Under the pieces are notes generated by a model, which did no database searches, was not told where the DNA came from, and saw only the letters and a program-made list of their open reading frames with translations. This document shows, one piece after another, positions 8,133 to 16,533 of a stretch of DNA of 64,000 nt (positions within the stretch are counted from its first letter, which is position 1; the number at the start of each line of letters is the position of its first letter). The position numbers and the translations under genes are program-made. Source of the DNA: an uncultured Paracoccaceae bacterium (GTDB taxonomy: Bacteria; Pseudomonadota; Alphaproteobacteria; Rhodobacterales; Rhodobacteraceae); assembly GCA_947497985.1 (NCBI GenBank), contig CANMIX010000007.1, positions 1-64,000 on the forward strand. The letters are read 5' to 3'.

Positions 8133-9005
8133 ATGGAAAAGCCAGAGCCAGATATTTGGCGTGACCTGGCTGTCCTGTTGGCCGTTGGGGAGGTGCAATC
8201 GCCCAATGCTGCAGGGCAAGCGCTGGGTCTGAGCCAGAAGGCAGTCGCGTCGCGCCTTGAGCAACTTGAAGCGCGCATGGGAGCCGTGCTGGTCAAGCGT
8301 GCAGGCCCACGCTGGGTCTTGACCGACGCCGGGCATGGATTGGCCGACCAGGCACGCAGCATTGCTGATTTGGTGGAACGCCGCGGTCGCGCCACAGTCG
8401 AACCTACAAACAAACCTGTGGTTATGGGCTGTTCCGAGCTGTTTTTTGAACATCTATTGTTGCCTATCTGGTATCGGATCCAACGGGAATTGCCCGTGCA
8501 GTCGATCCGTTTGCGCACCGCAGGAAGCGTTCTAAACCGGCCTGTCGAAGGCACGGATCTGACGCTGTGTCTGGCGCAGTCCCTGAAACCGGGACAAGAG
8601 GGACAAGAAGTTGGACGGATCTCATTCGATCTGTTCGGCCACCGACGTTTGTTGGCGAAATCATTGACGATGGCCCCTTGCCATTTTTCGGTCGAGAATG
8701 ACCCGTTTGCAGTGCCGGATCTGAGGTGGCCAAAACTTGGAGCAACACGACGGGTCAGTTGCGCCAATCTGGCCATGGTCGCAGCAGCCGTCAAAACCGG
8801 GCAGGGGATTGGATTGCTGCCGCATTTTATCGCGCGGCAGGATCCGGCGTTGTTGCGTCTGGACGGGGTGAACGTGCCAGAATTCTCTTTGTGGCTTTTG
8901 CACGGTAAACAACCGAGCAACCGCGAGCAGCTGAACATCCTGTGCAAGCTGCTGGTGCGTGAGATCGGGCCGCTGCTGCAGGGCACACAGACGATGACCC
9001 ATTAG
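8133..9005 (+). CDS. LysR-family transcriptional regulator
   Basis: A 290-residue LysR protein. The winged helix-turn-helix is at about residues 10-60 (SPNAAGQALGLSQKAVASRL, then LEARMGAVLVKR), followed by a substrate-binding domain of normal length. The effector is not predictable. It is followed 88 bp later on the same strand by an EamA transporter gene, which might be a target, although LysR targets are more often divergent. The ribosome binding site before the ATG is weak. Confidence 0.85.
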   Translation: MEKPEPDIWRDLAVLLAVGEVQSPNAAGQALGLSQKAVASRLEQLEARMGAVLVKRAGPRWVLTDAGHGLADQARSIADLVERRGRATVEPTNKPVVMGCSELFFEHLLLPIWYRIQRELPVQSIRLRTAGSVLNRPVEGTDLTLCLAQSLKPGQEGQEVGRISFDLFGHRRLLAKSLTMAPCHFSVENDPFAVPDLRWPKLGATRRVSCANLAMVAAAVKTGQGIGLLPHFIARQDPALLRLDGVNVPEFSLWLLHGKQPSNREQLNILCKLLVREIGPLLQGTQTMTH

Positions 9006-9092
9006 ACGCTGGGCACGCATTTGTGAGGTGGCGCGCGCGACGTTTTGAAATTCGGTGATAGTGCGATCCGCCAAGGGGCGCTAAGGAGGGGC

Positions 9093-9974
9093 ATGCGATT
9101 GTTTATTCTCCTGTGTCTCACCCTTGTGGCGTTCGCCGCCAATTCCGTTCTCGGCCGCGCGGCCGTTGGAGGTGGGTTGATGGACGCCACCGGCTTTGGC
9201 TTGTTGCGCCTTGTATCGGGGGCTGTGACATTGGTGGGCCTGTGTTTCATTCGGGGACTGCCGCTGCGCCAACCCTGGCGTGCCAGCCTGTGGGGCGCGG
9301 CCTCGTTGACCCTTTATATGGTTGGGTTTGCTCTAGCCTATAAGGATCTGGATGCAGGTCTGGGCGCGCTGGTGCTGTTTGCCGTGGTGCAGATCACCAT
9401 GTTTGTCTGGAGCGGTCTGACGGTGCAACGTCCCGGAACCATGCAATTGGCAGGCGCCGGCTTGGCGCTGGTGGGGCTGGCTTATGTGGTGTGGCCACGC
9501 GATGGCGGCGCTGTTGATCTGTGGGCCGCAGGTCTTATGGCCGCGAGCGGTCTGGGCTGGGGGATTTATTCCTTGCTGGGACGTGGGGTAAAAGTGCCCT
9601 TGGTCTCCACCGCGCTGAACTTTGTCTGGGCCAGTGTGATGATCCTGCCGGTGCTGCTGTTGGCTGGTGGCGGACAAGTAATCACCGCAAGTGGCGTTGT
9701 GCTGGCGATTGTATCAGGGGCGGTAACGTCGGGGCTGGGCTATGCCTTGTGGTACGCGATCTTGCCGCAACTGGCGGCACCTGTTGCTGCGACCGTGCAG
9801 TTGATGGTTCCGGTTATTGCAATTCTTGGCGGTGCGCTGTTGCTGGGCGAGCCTATCGGTTTGGCTCTGGTGATCGGCTCAGCCTTGATCCTTGGCGGGA
9901 TTGCCGTTGTGGCTTTGGCTCCCAAACCGGCTGCGGCACAAACACCTTCTGCACAGCCAAAAACAGCGCGCTGA
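9093..9974 (+). CDS. EamA/DMT-superfamily transporter
   Basis: About 293 residues with ten predicted hydrophobic segments in two EamA repeats; the first begins at the N-terminus (MRLFILLCLTLVAFAANSVL). The second repeat carries the typical PVAATVQLMVPVIAILGGAL and the LGEPIGLALVIGSALILGGI motif. These proteins export or import metabolites across the inner membrane. The ATG at 9093 is chosen because AGGAGG lies immediately upstream; the longer frame from 9045 starts with hydrophilic residues outside the family. Substrate unknown. Confidence 0.85.
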   Translation: MRLFILLCLTLVAFAANSVLGRAAVGGGLMDATGFGLLRLVSGAVTLVGLCFIRGLPLRQPWRASLWGAASLTLYMVGFALAYKDLDAGLGALVLFAVVQITMFVWSGLTVQRPGTMQLAGAGLALVGLAYVVWPRDGGAVDLWAAGLMAASGLGWGIYSLLGRGVKVPLVSTALNFVWASVMILPVLLLAGGGQVITASGVVLAIVSGAVTSGLGYALWYAILPQLAAPVAATVQLMVPVIAILGGALLLGEPIGLALVIGSALILGGIAVVALAPKPAAAQTPSAQPKTAR

Positions 9975-10054
9975 CCTTCGCCTGATTTGACTTTCTGCGT
10001 GGCCACAGGCAAGTGCTGCGCAAAAGCCAAAGTCAGGTCTTGAAAGGTATGCTC

Positions 10055-11206
10055 ATGTCAGCATTGGAGGTCACATTTACCGGCGCGGATGTCCTGCGTT
10101 CTGGCGAAGTTATGCGTGCAGATACGCTGACGCTGGGCGGTGGAATGATCCAAGCGAACGAATACGCACGTCAGGTCGATCTGTCCGGATTTCTGGTTCT
10201 GCCGGGGATCGTCGATGTACATGGGGACGGATTTGAACGCCATCTGGCACCGCGTCGTGGCGCAATGAATGAAATGGACCAAGGTGTGTTGGCTGCCGAA
10301 ACCGAACTGGCGGCGAACGGGATCTCCACTGCAGTGCTGGCGCAGTTTCACAGCTGGGAAGGGGGGCTGCGGGCACCGGAATATGCCGAGCGGGTTTTTG
10401 CTGCCATGGCGACAGTGAAATCGCAGGTGGTGACCGACCTGATGCCGCAGCTGCGGTTTGAAACCCATATGTTGGAAGACTACGCAGATCTGCCAGAGAA
10501 AATAGCGCGCTTTGGCTTACCTTACGTGGTGTTCAACGACCATCTGCCCCACGCCAAGCTGGCTGCGGGGAAAAAGCCGCCGCGGCTGGTGGGGCAGGCG
10601 TTGAAGGCCGCACGCAATCCTGAAGTCCACCTGGCCATGATGCAAGAGATGCACGCGCGTCGCCATGAGGTGCCCGCAGCGCTGGATGACTTATGTACCA
10701 CGCTGGCGCAGATGGGGGTGCGGATGGGCTCCCATGATGATCAAACCGCCGAGGGACGCGCCACATGGCGCGCACGCGGGGCAACCATCAGCGAATTCCC
10801 CGAGACACTAGAAGCGGCAGAGGCCGCGCGTGCGGGCGGCGATCACATTATCCTGGGCGCGCCCAATGTGGTGCGCGGGGGCTCGCACAATGGCAATGTG
10901 TCAGCGCTTGAGCTGATCTCCATGGGGCTGTGTGACGCCTTGGCATCGGACTACCATTACCCCAGCCCCCGCCGGGCCGCTTTGATGCTGGAACGCGCAG
11001 GTGTGTTGGATTTGGCCGCGGCATGGGCGTTGGTCTCAAAAGGGCCTGCGCTGCTGCTGAGCCTGTCGGATCGCGGCGAGATCAAGCCGGGTTTGCGCGC
11101 CGACCTTGTTGTTCTGGAACAGGACAGCAAGCGTGTTGCTGCCACCCTGTCCGGTGGGCGTGTGAGTTACATGTCAGGTGAGGTCGCCGCGCGGTTCCTT
11201 GGTTGA
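10055..11206 (+). CDS. phnM: PhnM-like alpha-D-ribose 1-methylphosphonate 5-triphosphate diphosphatase
   Basis: A 383-residue amidohydrolase. Family marks: LPGIVDVHGDGFERHLAPR (metal-binding His residues), the FNDHLPH segment, MGSHDDQTAEG, GAPNVVRGGSHNGN and ALASDYHYPSP with the final metal Asp, and the closing GEIKPGLRADLVVLE barrel strand. In the C-P lyase pathway PhnM removes pyrophosphate from the ribose triphosphate intermediate. No other phn gene is present in this window, so this is either a lone paralogue or acts with a C-P lyase operon elsewhere. The start at 10055 is preferred over 10049 and 10013 by the spacing from AAAGG. Confidence 0.8.
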   Translation: MSALEVTFTGADVLRSGEVMRADTLTLGGGMIQANEYARQVDLSGFLVLPGIVDVHGDGFERHLAPRRGAMNEMDQGVLAAETELAANGISTAVLAQFHSWEGGLRAPEYAERVFAAMATVKSQVVTDLMPQLRFETHMLEDYADLPEKIARFGLPYVVFNDHLPHAKLAAGKKPPRLVGQALKAARNPEVHLAMMQEMHARRHEVPAALDDLCTTLAQMGVRMGSHDDQTAEGRATWRARGATISEFPETLEAAEAARAGGDHIILGAPNVVRGGSHNGNVSALELISMGLCDALASDYHYPSPRRAALMLERAGVLDLAAAWALVSKGPALLLSLSDRGEIKPGLRADLVVLEQDSKRVAATLSGGRVSYMSGEVAARFLG

Positions 11207-11233
11207 TGAACACCAAGAGGGCCGTCTGCCTGA

Positions 11234-12265
11234 CTAAGGGCGCGGTGGTCGTTTTGTTGCATCACATGTCGCCCCTGCGGCACCGTTCGAGCATCCAACC
11301 TGGGCTGACAAACAACCAAGGTTCTGGTTCGTGCCCGGTTTTCCCGCATGGTAGTGGTATCCTAGGCCGTCGCTTGAATGGCCAAAACAGGCATCCAGGT
11401 CCTGTGGAGCGCTGCCATCAGCATTCAGATGCGTGGCGATAAAGTGCCCATCCAGAGCGAGGCCCACGATGGCTGCGTGGGTTGCGGCGTGGTCTGTTTC
11501 ATGGTCATGATCATGGTTATGGCCGTGACCGTGGGCAGGCAGATCGGCGCCGGTCAGGCAATCGGCGGTCACCGCATGATAGTGATAGCCAACATGCAGG
11601 TTCACATGGCCTGCGCAATCGTCAAAGGCGGCAATAGTATAGGCGCTCAGGATGTCTTCGACAGGGGCGGGACCATCAATTCTGATGCCGTTAAAGGCCA
11701 CGCCTGCACCGATGCGGCGAATGTCCGTGGGGCGCCGAGCTGTGACAGGTTCAACCGGCACCGTGTAGGTCACGTTGACATCCGCATCGACATAATCGAC
11801 CAGACATTGCACGCAGCTGTTCTCATATTCTTCGTCCACATCAGGCCGGGCGGCGGCGGCGCAGGCCTCACGGGTGGCAGTGTAGCGGATGTCTCCAGTG
11901 TCGGGGTCGACAATGTTCCACTTGTCATCATCATAAAGCAGCGCCAGCTTGCTGAAAAACGCGCCGTCCGCATCAACAACTTTGCCGTCATAGAACCATG
12001 TACCCGCCTTTTCCGGGCCATCTTCGACATGGGTTGGGCACCAGGGGCCAGCCTCATAGGTGGCGGGCGCAGGAACAACAGTGAATTGAATACAACGGGT
12101 TTCTGCACCGCCTGACAGGGTGCAGTCGACCTCAACTGGATCAGCGACCAGTTGAGCCTCGGAGAATAGGGATTTGACATCGTCGACGGTCAAAGGCTCG
12201 GCAAGCACTGTGGATGGAAAGACGAGCGCGAGGAACAGGCTGAGGCGTTTGGTGGCGCGTGACAC
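11234..12265 (-). CDS. Exported YHYH-domain protein with His-rich segment
   Basis: A GTG start at 12265 with AAGGAG 8 bases upstream gives a 343-residue protein with a typical signal peptide (KRLSLFLALVFPSTVLAEP). Two YHYH motifs are seen, HVGYHYHAVTADC and GLGYHYHAG, as in YHYH-domain proteins. Between them lies HGHGHNHDHDHETDHAATH, a strong candidate metal-binding stretch. Eleven or so cysteines in the exported part suggest disulfides. Expected location is the periplasm or outside. Function is not known; copper or zinc binding is a reasonable inference from the His content. The upstream in-frame ATG (12346) would give a non-signal N-terminus and was rejected. Confidence 0.75.
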   Translation of the reverse strand: MSRATKRLSLFLALVFPSTVLAEPLTVDDVKSLFSEAQLVADPVEVDCTLSGGAETRCIQFTVVPAPATYEAGPWCPTHVEDGPEKAGTWFYDGKVVDADGAFFSKLALLYDDDKWNIVDPDTGDIRYTATREACAAAARPDVDEEYENSCVQCLVDYVDADVNVTYTVPVEPVTARRPTDIRRIGAGVAFNGIRIDGPAPVEDILSAYTIAAFDDCAGHVNLHVGYHYHAVTADCLTGADLPAHGHGHNHDHDHETDHAATHAAIVGLALDGHFIATHLNADGSAPQDLDACFGHSSDGLGYHYHAGKPGTNQNLGCLSAQVGCSNGAAGATCDATKRPPRP

Positions 12266-12520
12266 AGGGGGTCTCCTTGGCTGACAGGTTGCGGCGCGGA
12301 GTGGGCAAAAGGTGCTGCGCCTGTTGGTAAAACGCACGAGGGCCACAGCTCCGTCGCAAAACTTCGCGGGGGCTGGCCTCTTGTCTTAGGCAAAGACCGC
12401 ATGGGGACGTCCCGGCCGACTGAGACCTAAGTAAGGGAGTTGGTTGATGGATTTCATGACCTGACAGGGGGGGAGATCTCTGCGACATTGCGTCGGTCAC
12501 GCGAAACGGAAATTGGATGG

Positions 12521-13147
12521 ATGTCGCAGAAATACGGACGAACTTATCATCTGCCGCAATCCCCGGGGCTGTCCAAAGATGATCGGCGTATGCCGCACCA
12601 AGATCTGCTGGCCGCTGCAGGTGAAGTGGTCGCCACTGAGAAGATGGATGGCGAAAACACGACGATACACGCAAGCGGCACCCATCCGCGCAGTCCGGAT
12701 GCGCGGTATCATCCGTCACGCGATTGGATGAAAGCATTTGCGGCTGGAATTGCGCCGCAATTGGCCCCGAACGAAAGGATCATTGGCGAATATCTTTTTG
12801 CGCGCCACAGTATCCCTTACCGTGGACTGCCTTCGTATTTCTTGGGGTTCGCCTGGAGCTGTGACGGTGTGTTCCAGGGCTGGGATGAGACACTCGCCCG
12901 GTTTGCAGAACTTGGGATTGAACCTGTGCCTGTGTTGTTTCGCGGTGTCTTTGGCAGCCAAACGGTAGGAGCCATCGTTTCAGGCATGGATTTCGAGCAA
13001 CAGGAAGGGTTTGTCTTGCGCGATGCTGCTGCATTCCCGGAAGCGGAAATGTCTGTTCGGATGGGGAAATACGTGCGTGCCGGACATGTCCAAAGTGAGG
13101 TTCACTGGACAAAAGGGCCACTGGCGAAAAACACCTGCGCGTCGTGA
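12521..13147 (+). CDS. RNA ligase family protein (Rnl2-like)
   Basis: A 208-residue protein with the nucleotidyltransferase signature of ATP-dependent RNA ligases. Lysine K41 in EKMDGENTTIH is motif I (KxDG); FLGFAW is the motif III region; QQEGFVLR is motif IV (EGFV/I); and SVRMGKYV is the motif V region. Such enzymes seal nicks in RNA through a covalent lysyl-AMP intermediate. Only the adenylyltransferase core is visible, with no C-terminal domain. No kinase, phosphatase or other repair gene is adjacent. The ATG at 12521 gives a start (MSQKYGRTYHLP) where the family conservation begins; the longer frame from 12440 looks non-coding. Confidence 0.8.
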   Translation: MSQKYGRTYHLPQSPGLSKDDRRMPHQDLLAAAGEVVATEKMDGENTTIHASGTHPRSPDARYHPSRDWMKAFAAGIAPQLAPNERIIGEYLFARHSIPYRGLPSYFLGFAWSCDGVFQGWDETLARFAELGIEPVPVLFRGVFGSQTVGAIVSGMDFEQQEGFVLRDAAAFPEAEMSVRMGKYVRAGHVQSEVHWTKGPLAKNTCAS

Positions 13148-13232
13148 CATATGTGCCGCGCCGACCTGTGCGCAGGTCCAGACGGACCACGGCTGTTTCG
13201 AAAGTTGTCCGTAGCTTCGGTGTGGAGGATCG

Positions 13233-13255
13233 GCAGCGCCTGAGATTGGCGCTGC
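13233..13255. terminator. Stem-loop between convergent RNA ligase and purK genes
   Basis: GCAGCGCC and GGCGCTGC form a perfect 8-bp stem with a 7-base loop. It lies between two convergent genes but lacks a clear T tract on either strand, so termination is only probable. Confidence 0.45.
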
Positions 13256-13277
13256 GCATGGTCATGAACGGTTCTAG

Positions 13278-14354
13278 TTAGCTTTTAACGCCAACTATCC
13301 GGTTCACATGGCCCATTTTACGACCGGGTTTTGCTTCGGCTTTGCCGTACATATGGATGGCGCTGTGTTTTTCCAGGGTCAGCTCTGGTACACGGGCAAC
13401 ATCGTCTCCGATCAGGTTTTCCATCACCACATCGGCGTAGCGTTCACCTGCACCCAGAGGCCAGCCAACAACTGCGCGGATGTGTTGTTCAAACTGATCC
13501 ACCGTACAGCCGTTTTGGGTCCAGTGACCTGAGTTGTGCACCCGCGGTGCGATCTCGTTCACGATCAGACCGTCTGAGGTGACAAAGAGCTCGACGCCCA
13601 TGACGCCAACATAATCCAGCGCGTTGAGGATTTGACCTGCCAGCAGAACCGCATCCATTCGTTGGCTGCCAGACAGGCGGGCAGGCACCGTGGTGGTGTG
13701 CAAGATACCGTCGCGGTGGACGTTTTCGCCTGGGTCGAAACAGGCAACCTGACCGTCGGTCCCGCGTGCCGCAATGACCGAAACCTCGTGGCTGAAATCT
13801 ACAAACCCTTCCAGGATCGCAGGTGCACTGGACATATCCGACAACGCCTTGGCGGCGTCATCGGGTGTCTTGATGCGGGCCTGTCCCTTGCCATCATAGC
13901 CAAAGCGCCGTGTTTTGAGGATCGCGGGCGCGCCGATGGTTGCAAGTGCCGCCTCAAGGCTGGCCATATCGGTGATATCCGCAAAGGGTGCGGTTTTGAG
14001 GCCAAGCCCTTGCAGGAAATTCTTTTCGGTCAACCGATCCTGGCTGATGCGCAGCGCTTCACGACCGGGGCGGATGGGGCGGATGGCCTCCAGCGTGTCC
14101 AACGCGGCGGTGGGGATGTTCTCAAACTCATAGGTGATCACATCCACATTTGCGGCAAAGGCTTTGAGCGCAGCTTCGTCCTCATAGGCGGCGGTGGTGA
14201 TCTGGTTGGCCACTTGCCCCGCCGGAGGGGCCATGCTGGGGTCAAAGATATGGGACTTAAAGCCCAGACGCGCCGCTGCAACAGAGAGCATACGGCCCAA
14301 TTGACCGCCGCCGAGAATACCGATGGTTGCGCCTGCGGGCAGGGGGCTAGTCAT
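13278..14354 (-). CDS. purK: N5-carboxyaminoimidazole ribonucleotide synthase
   Basis: A 358-residue ATP-grasp enzyme that makes N5-CAIR from AIR, bicarbonate and ATP in purine biosynthesis. Motifs: [20 protein letters not shown] at the N-terminus, [36 protein letters not shown] and [18 protein letters not shown]. The start is the ATG at 14354, which overlaps the last codons of purE (purE stop at 14347-14349), indicating translational coupling; the upstream extension belongs to the purE sequence read in another frame. Confidence 0.95.
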   Translation of the reverse strand: MTSPLPAGATIGILGGGQLGRMLSVAAARLGFKSHIFDPSMAPPAGQVANQITTAAYEDEAALKAFAANVDVITYEFENIPTAALDTLEAIRPIRPGREALRISQDRLTEKNFLQGLGLKTAPFADITDMASLEAALATIGAPAILKTRRFGYDGKGQARIKTPDDAAKALSDMSSAPAILEGFVDFSHEVSVIAARGTDGQVACFDPGENVHRDGILHTTTVPARLSGSQRMDAVLLAGQILNALDYVGVMGVELFVTSDGLIVNEIAPRVHNSGHWTQNGCTVDQFEQHIRAVVGWPLGAGERYADVVMENLIGDDVARVPELTLEKHSAIHMYGKAEAKPGRKMGHVNRIVGVKS

Positions 14355-14835
14355 CAACGGGCTCCTCGGGGATAGAAGCAGACAGGGCTGCGCGCCAGTC
14401 TTCCAGGCGCTGGGCAAGCCCTGCGTCCTGGTTCGCGAGGATCGCGGCAGCCATAAGACCTGCGTTTGCAGCACCTGCGGCACCAATGGCCATGGTTGCA
14501 ACCGGGAACCCTTTGGGCATTTGCACAATGGAATAGAGGCTGTCGACACCAGACAGCGCGCGGGTCTGAACCGGCACGCCGACAACAGGAACTCGGGTTT
14601 TGGAGGCCACCATACCTGGCAAATGCGCCGCACCGCCGGCCCCTGCGATGATCACCTGCAAGCCGCGATCCGCAGCGGTTTTACCATAGTCCCACAGGCG
14701 ATCCGGTGTGCGGTGGGCCGAGACGATCTTGGCCTCATAGGCCACATTCAATTCGTCCAGAATGGTGGCGGCTTCCTTCATGGTGGGCCAGTCGGACTGG
14801 CTGCCCATGATGATGCCTACTTTTACATCGGCCAT
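14347..14835 (-). CDS. purE: N5-carboxyaminoimidazole ribonucleotide mutase
   Basis: A 162-residue class I PurE that converts N5-CAIR to CAIR. The N-terminal [32 protein letters not shown] and [14 protein letters not shown] segments form the active site of the family. It is the first gene of the purEK pair and overlaps purK by a few bases. AAGGAG is present before the ATG. Confidence 0.95.
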   Translation of the reverse strand: MADVKVGIIMGSQSDWPTMKEAATILDELNVAYEAKIVSAHRTPDRLWDYGKTAADRGLQVIIAGAGGAAHLPGMVASKTRVPVVGVPVQTRALSGVDSLYSIVQMPKGFPVATMAIGAAGAANAGLMAAAILANQDAGLAQRLEDWRAALSASIPEEPVDD

Positions 14836-15347
14836 ACGCGAAAGGCTCCTTTAGGGTGGCAGGTCACCGGGCGACAGGGCGACGGGTGACGATCATGAAT
14901 GCGCGCGCACTATAGTGATGCTGTGCGGTGGCGCAATGGCTTGGACGTGCAATTCAGCGGTTGCTGCCGCTCAAATCCTGCAGCCGAGCGCTCCCGCGTC
15001 CGAAAGGTGCCTGAAATGCCCCATTCGATCTTGGGCGTGGCACCGCACAGCAAGCTGCACGCTGCTGGCGTTCGGATGCACGGGCGGGTTACAAAGCACC
15101 CGGCTGGTGACCGCCTTCAGCGCAAACGACCGCAGGTCGGCAGCGCTGCTTGGCCCAACGCCTGTGTGCCGGTGGGGCATCTGCCCCGGCTGCACATAGG
15201 GGGCGGGAGTGCGCGCGGTTTTTAGCCCATCAAGGAGCGAGGAATGTTTGTTTGGTCGTTGAAACGGTCCATTCTGGACCTTGGGCTTCCTTGCATAGAT
15301 CGCGCACTGTATTGGCAGTGGCGATGTGCAGCAGCGCCCGGTCTTCG
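14836..15347. other. Gene-free stretch upstream of purE, 512 bp
   Basis: Holds the purE promoter region and, near 15138-15222, a hairpin-rich segment that resembles the repeats at 37.3 and 63.6 kb. Several frames cross it, but none has both a ribosome binding site and protein-like composition. Confidence 0.4.
15138..15222 (+). repeat. Possible degenerate copy of the hairpin repeat family
   Basis: Order of parts matches the other two copies: GCGCT, then GCCCAA, then a hairpin GGGGCA/TGCCCC (15174-15187), then GCACAT and GCGGGAGTGC. Spacing and sequence are looser than between the other two copies, so membership is tentative. Confidence 0.35.
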
Positions 15348-15572
15348 TCAGGCGATGATGTCCGGTGTGAGCCGGTCTTCGATCTGTGCGATCACATCTT
15401 TTAGCTGCAATTTCTGCTTTTTCAGACGGCGAATGGTTAGTTGATCGCTGGTTGCCTTGTCTTCCAGAGCAGTAATTGCCTCATCCAGATCGCGGTGTTG
15501 CCTGCGAAAGACCTCAAGTTCGATTGTCAAAACCTCATCGGTTTTCATCGAAAGATCGTTTTGCGCATTCAT
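15348..15572 (-). CDS. YdcH-family (DUF465) small protein
   Basis: A 74-residue, highly charged protein predicted to form a helical hairpin or coiled coil: FRRQHRDLDEAITALEDK and TIRRLKKQKLQLKDVIAQIE. The pattern LxxxHxxLDxxIxxLE followed by LKKxKLxLKDxI is diagnostic of the YdcH/DUF465 family, common and often multicopy in alphaproteobacteria. Cytoplasmic; function unknown. An in-frame ATG at 15548 is an alternative start. Confidence 0.8.
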   Translation of the reverse strand: MNAQNDLSMKTDEVLTIELEVFRRQHRDLDEAITALEDKATSDQLTIRRLKKQKLQLKDVIAQIEDRLTPDIIA

Positions 15573-15654
15573 TAGGTGACTCGGATACTGTGATTGCTAC
15601 CTGTCCATTCATAAGGTTTTAACCGGTTTTTCGCTAGGCCTAGAGAGGGTTGGC

Positions 15655-15683
15655 CTTGTGAAATCTGCCAAACTGCCCATATT
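15655..15683 (+). promoter_or_regulatory. Candidate sigma-32 (RpoH) heat-shock promoter
   Basis: CTTGTGA (15655-15661) and CCCATATT (15676-15683) are separated by 14 bases, close to the RpoH consensus CTTGAA / CCCCATnT with 13-17 bases between. It lies about 70 bases before the start of the Hsp20 gene, the expected position for a heat-shock gene. Confidence 0.55.
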
Positions 15684-15751
15684 GGACAATACTGGGCTGC
15701 CGCTACGGGGTCTGGTGCAAAGACGTCGCTTTGGAATGAAGGACGAGATAC

Positions 15752-16165
15752 GTGTCAAAACTTACCTTGGGCTCTTACCCGCATATGTTGGGGTTTGAGC
15801 AATTGGAACGCCTTCTGGAACGCTCTGCCAAGTCAGGCAACGAAGGCTACCCCCCGTATAATATCGAACAGACTTCGGATTTTTCTTATCGCATTACACT
15901 GGCTGTTGCCGGTTTTGCCGAGGAGGATCTGGCCATCACCATCGAGGATCGCCAGCTGGTGATCCGTGGACGCCAAAGCGATGACATCGAAGGGCGCGTG
16001 TTCCTGCACCGGGGCATTGCCGCACGTCAGTTTCAGCGCATGTTTGTGTTGGCCGATGGTGTCGAAGTGGGCGAGGCCGTTATGGAAAACGGCCTGTTGC
16101 ATGTGGACCTGACCCGGTCTCGGCCGGAAACCGTGGTCCAAACCATTAACATTAAAAAGGGGTAA
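15752..16165 (+). CDS. Small heat-shock protein (Hsp20 / IbpA type)
   Basis: A 137-residue protein with an alpha-crystallin domain at about 38-130. Seen: YNIEQTSDFSYRITLAVAGF, EEDLAITIEDRQLVIRGRQ, FLHRGIAARQFQRMFVLADG and ENGLLHVDLTR, which match IbpA-like class A proteins. It is an ATP-independent holdase for unfolding proteins in the cytoplasm. The start is a GTG preceded by AAGGACGAG. A heat-shock type promoter is seen upstream. It is followed 6 bp later by a DUF1150 gene, a conserved pair in Rhodobacterales. Confidence 0.92.
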   Translation: MSKLTLGSYPHMLGFEQLERLLERSAKSGNEGYPPYNIEQTSDFSYRITLAVAGFAEEDLAITIEDRQLVIRGRQSDDIEGRVFLHRGIAARQFQRMFVLADGVEVGEAVMENGLLHVDLTRSRPETVVQTINIKKG

Positions 16166-16171
16166 CATCAG

Positions 16172-16396
16172 ATGCAGGCCGAATTCGAAAATGTCACCGG
16201 CGCTCAGCGCGTCGTTTATGTCAAAGCCGTGGATGTCGCCGCCCTGCCGGAAGAGGTGCAGGAAAGCGCCGAAGGGCGCAGCCATCTCTATGCGGTGCAT
16301 GATGACAGTGGTGAACAGCTGGCGCTGGTTGCCGACCGTCGTATGGCGTTTGTATTGGCGCGCCAGAACGATTGTTCACCAGTGCCGGTTCACTAG
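16172..16396 (+). CDS. DUF1150 family protein
   Basis: A 74-residue protein with the family pattern VYVKAVDVAALPEEVQE, LYAVHDDSGEQLALVADRR and a final FVLARQND. DUF1150 genes regularly sit directly behind Hsp20 genes in alphaproteobacteria. Cotranscription is supported by the 6-bp gap and by the terminator that follows. AAAGGGGT lies before the ATG. Molecular function unknown; a link to the heat-shock response is inferred from the neighbour. Confidence 0.85.
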   Translation: MQAEFENVTGAQRVVYVKAVDVAALPEEVQESAEGRSHLYAVHDDSGEQLALVADRRMAFVLARQNDCSPVPVH

Positions 16397-16460
16397 CAGA
16401 TCAGACGTGGTTGGGCTTATTTTTGGGGCCCACACGAGACCTGCAAAAATGTAAGCATAC

Positions 16461-16487
16461 AAAGGCGGGTTTTGACCCGCCTTTTCT
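16461..16487 (+). terminator. Intrinsic terminator of the Hsp20-DUF1150 operon
   Basis: AAAGGCGGG and CCCGCCTTT form a 9-bp stem with a 6-base loop, followed by TTCT. It lies about 65 bp after the DUF1150 stop. Confidence 0.8.
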
Positions 16488-16533
16488 GTGCACCTAGGCT
16501 CTGTCGCAGGAATGCCAGAACTGGAAGTGCCAC

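Noticed and set aside
11378-12115. 245-codon plus-strand frame opposite the YHYH gene
   Set aside because: It is the complement of a gene with signal peptide, YHYH motifs and a good GTG start.
14923-14998. tRNA-like stretch
   Set aside because: Some arms look tRNA-like, but an acceptor stem and a proper T loop cannot be formed.
14915-15199. 94-codon Cys-rich plus-strand frame upstream of purE
   Set aside because: Overlaps the hairpin repeat, no ribosome binding site, and low-complexity composition.
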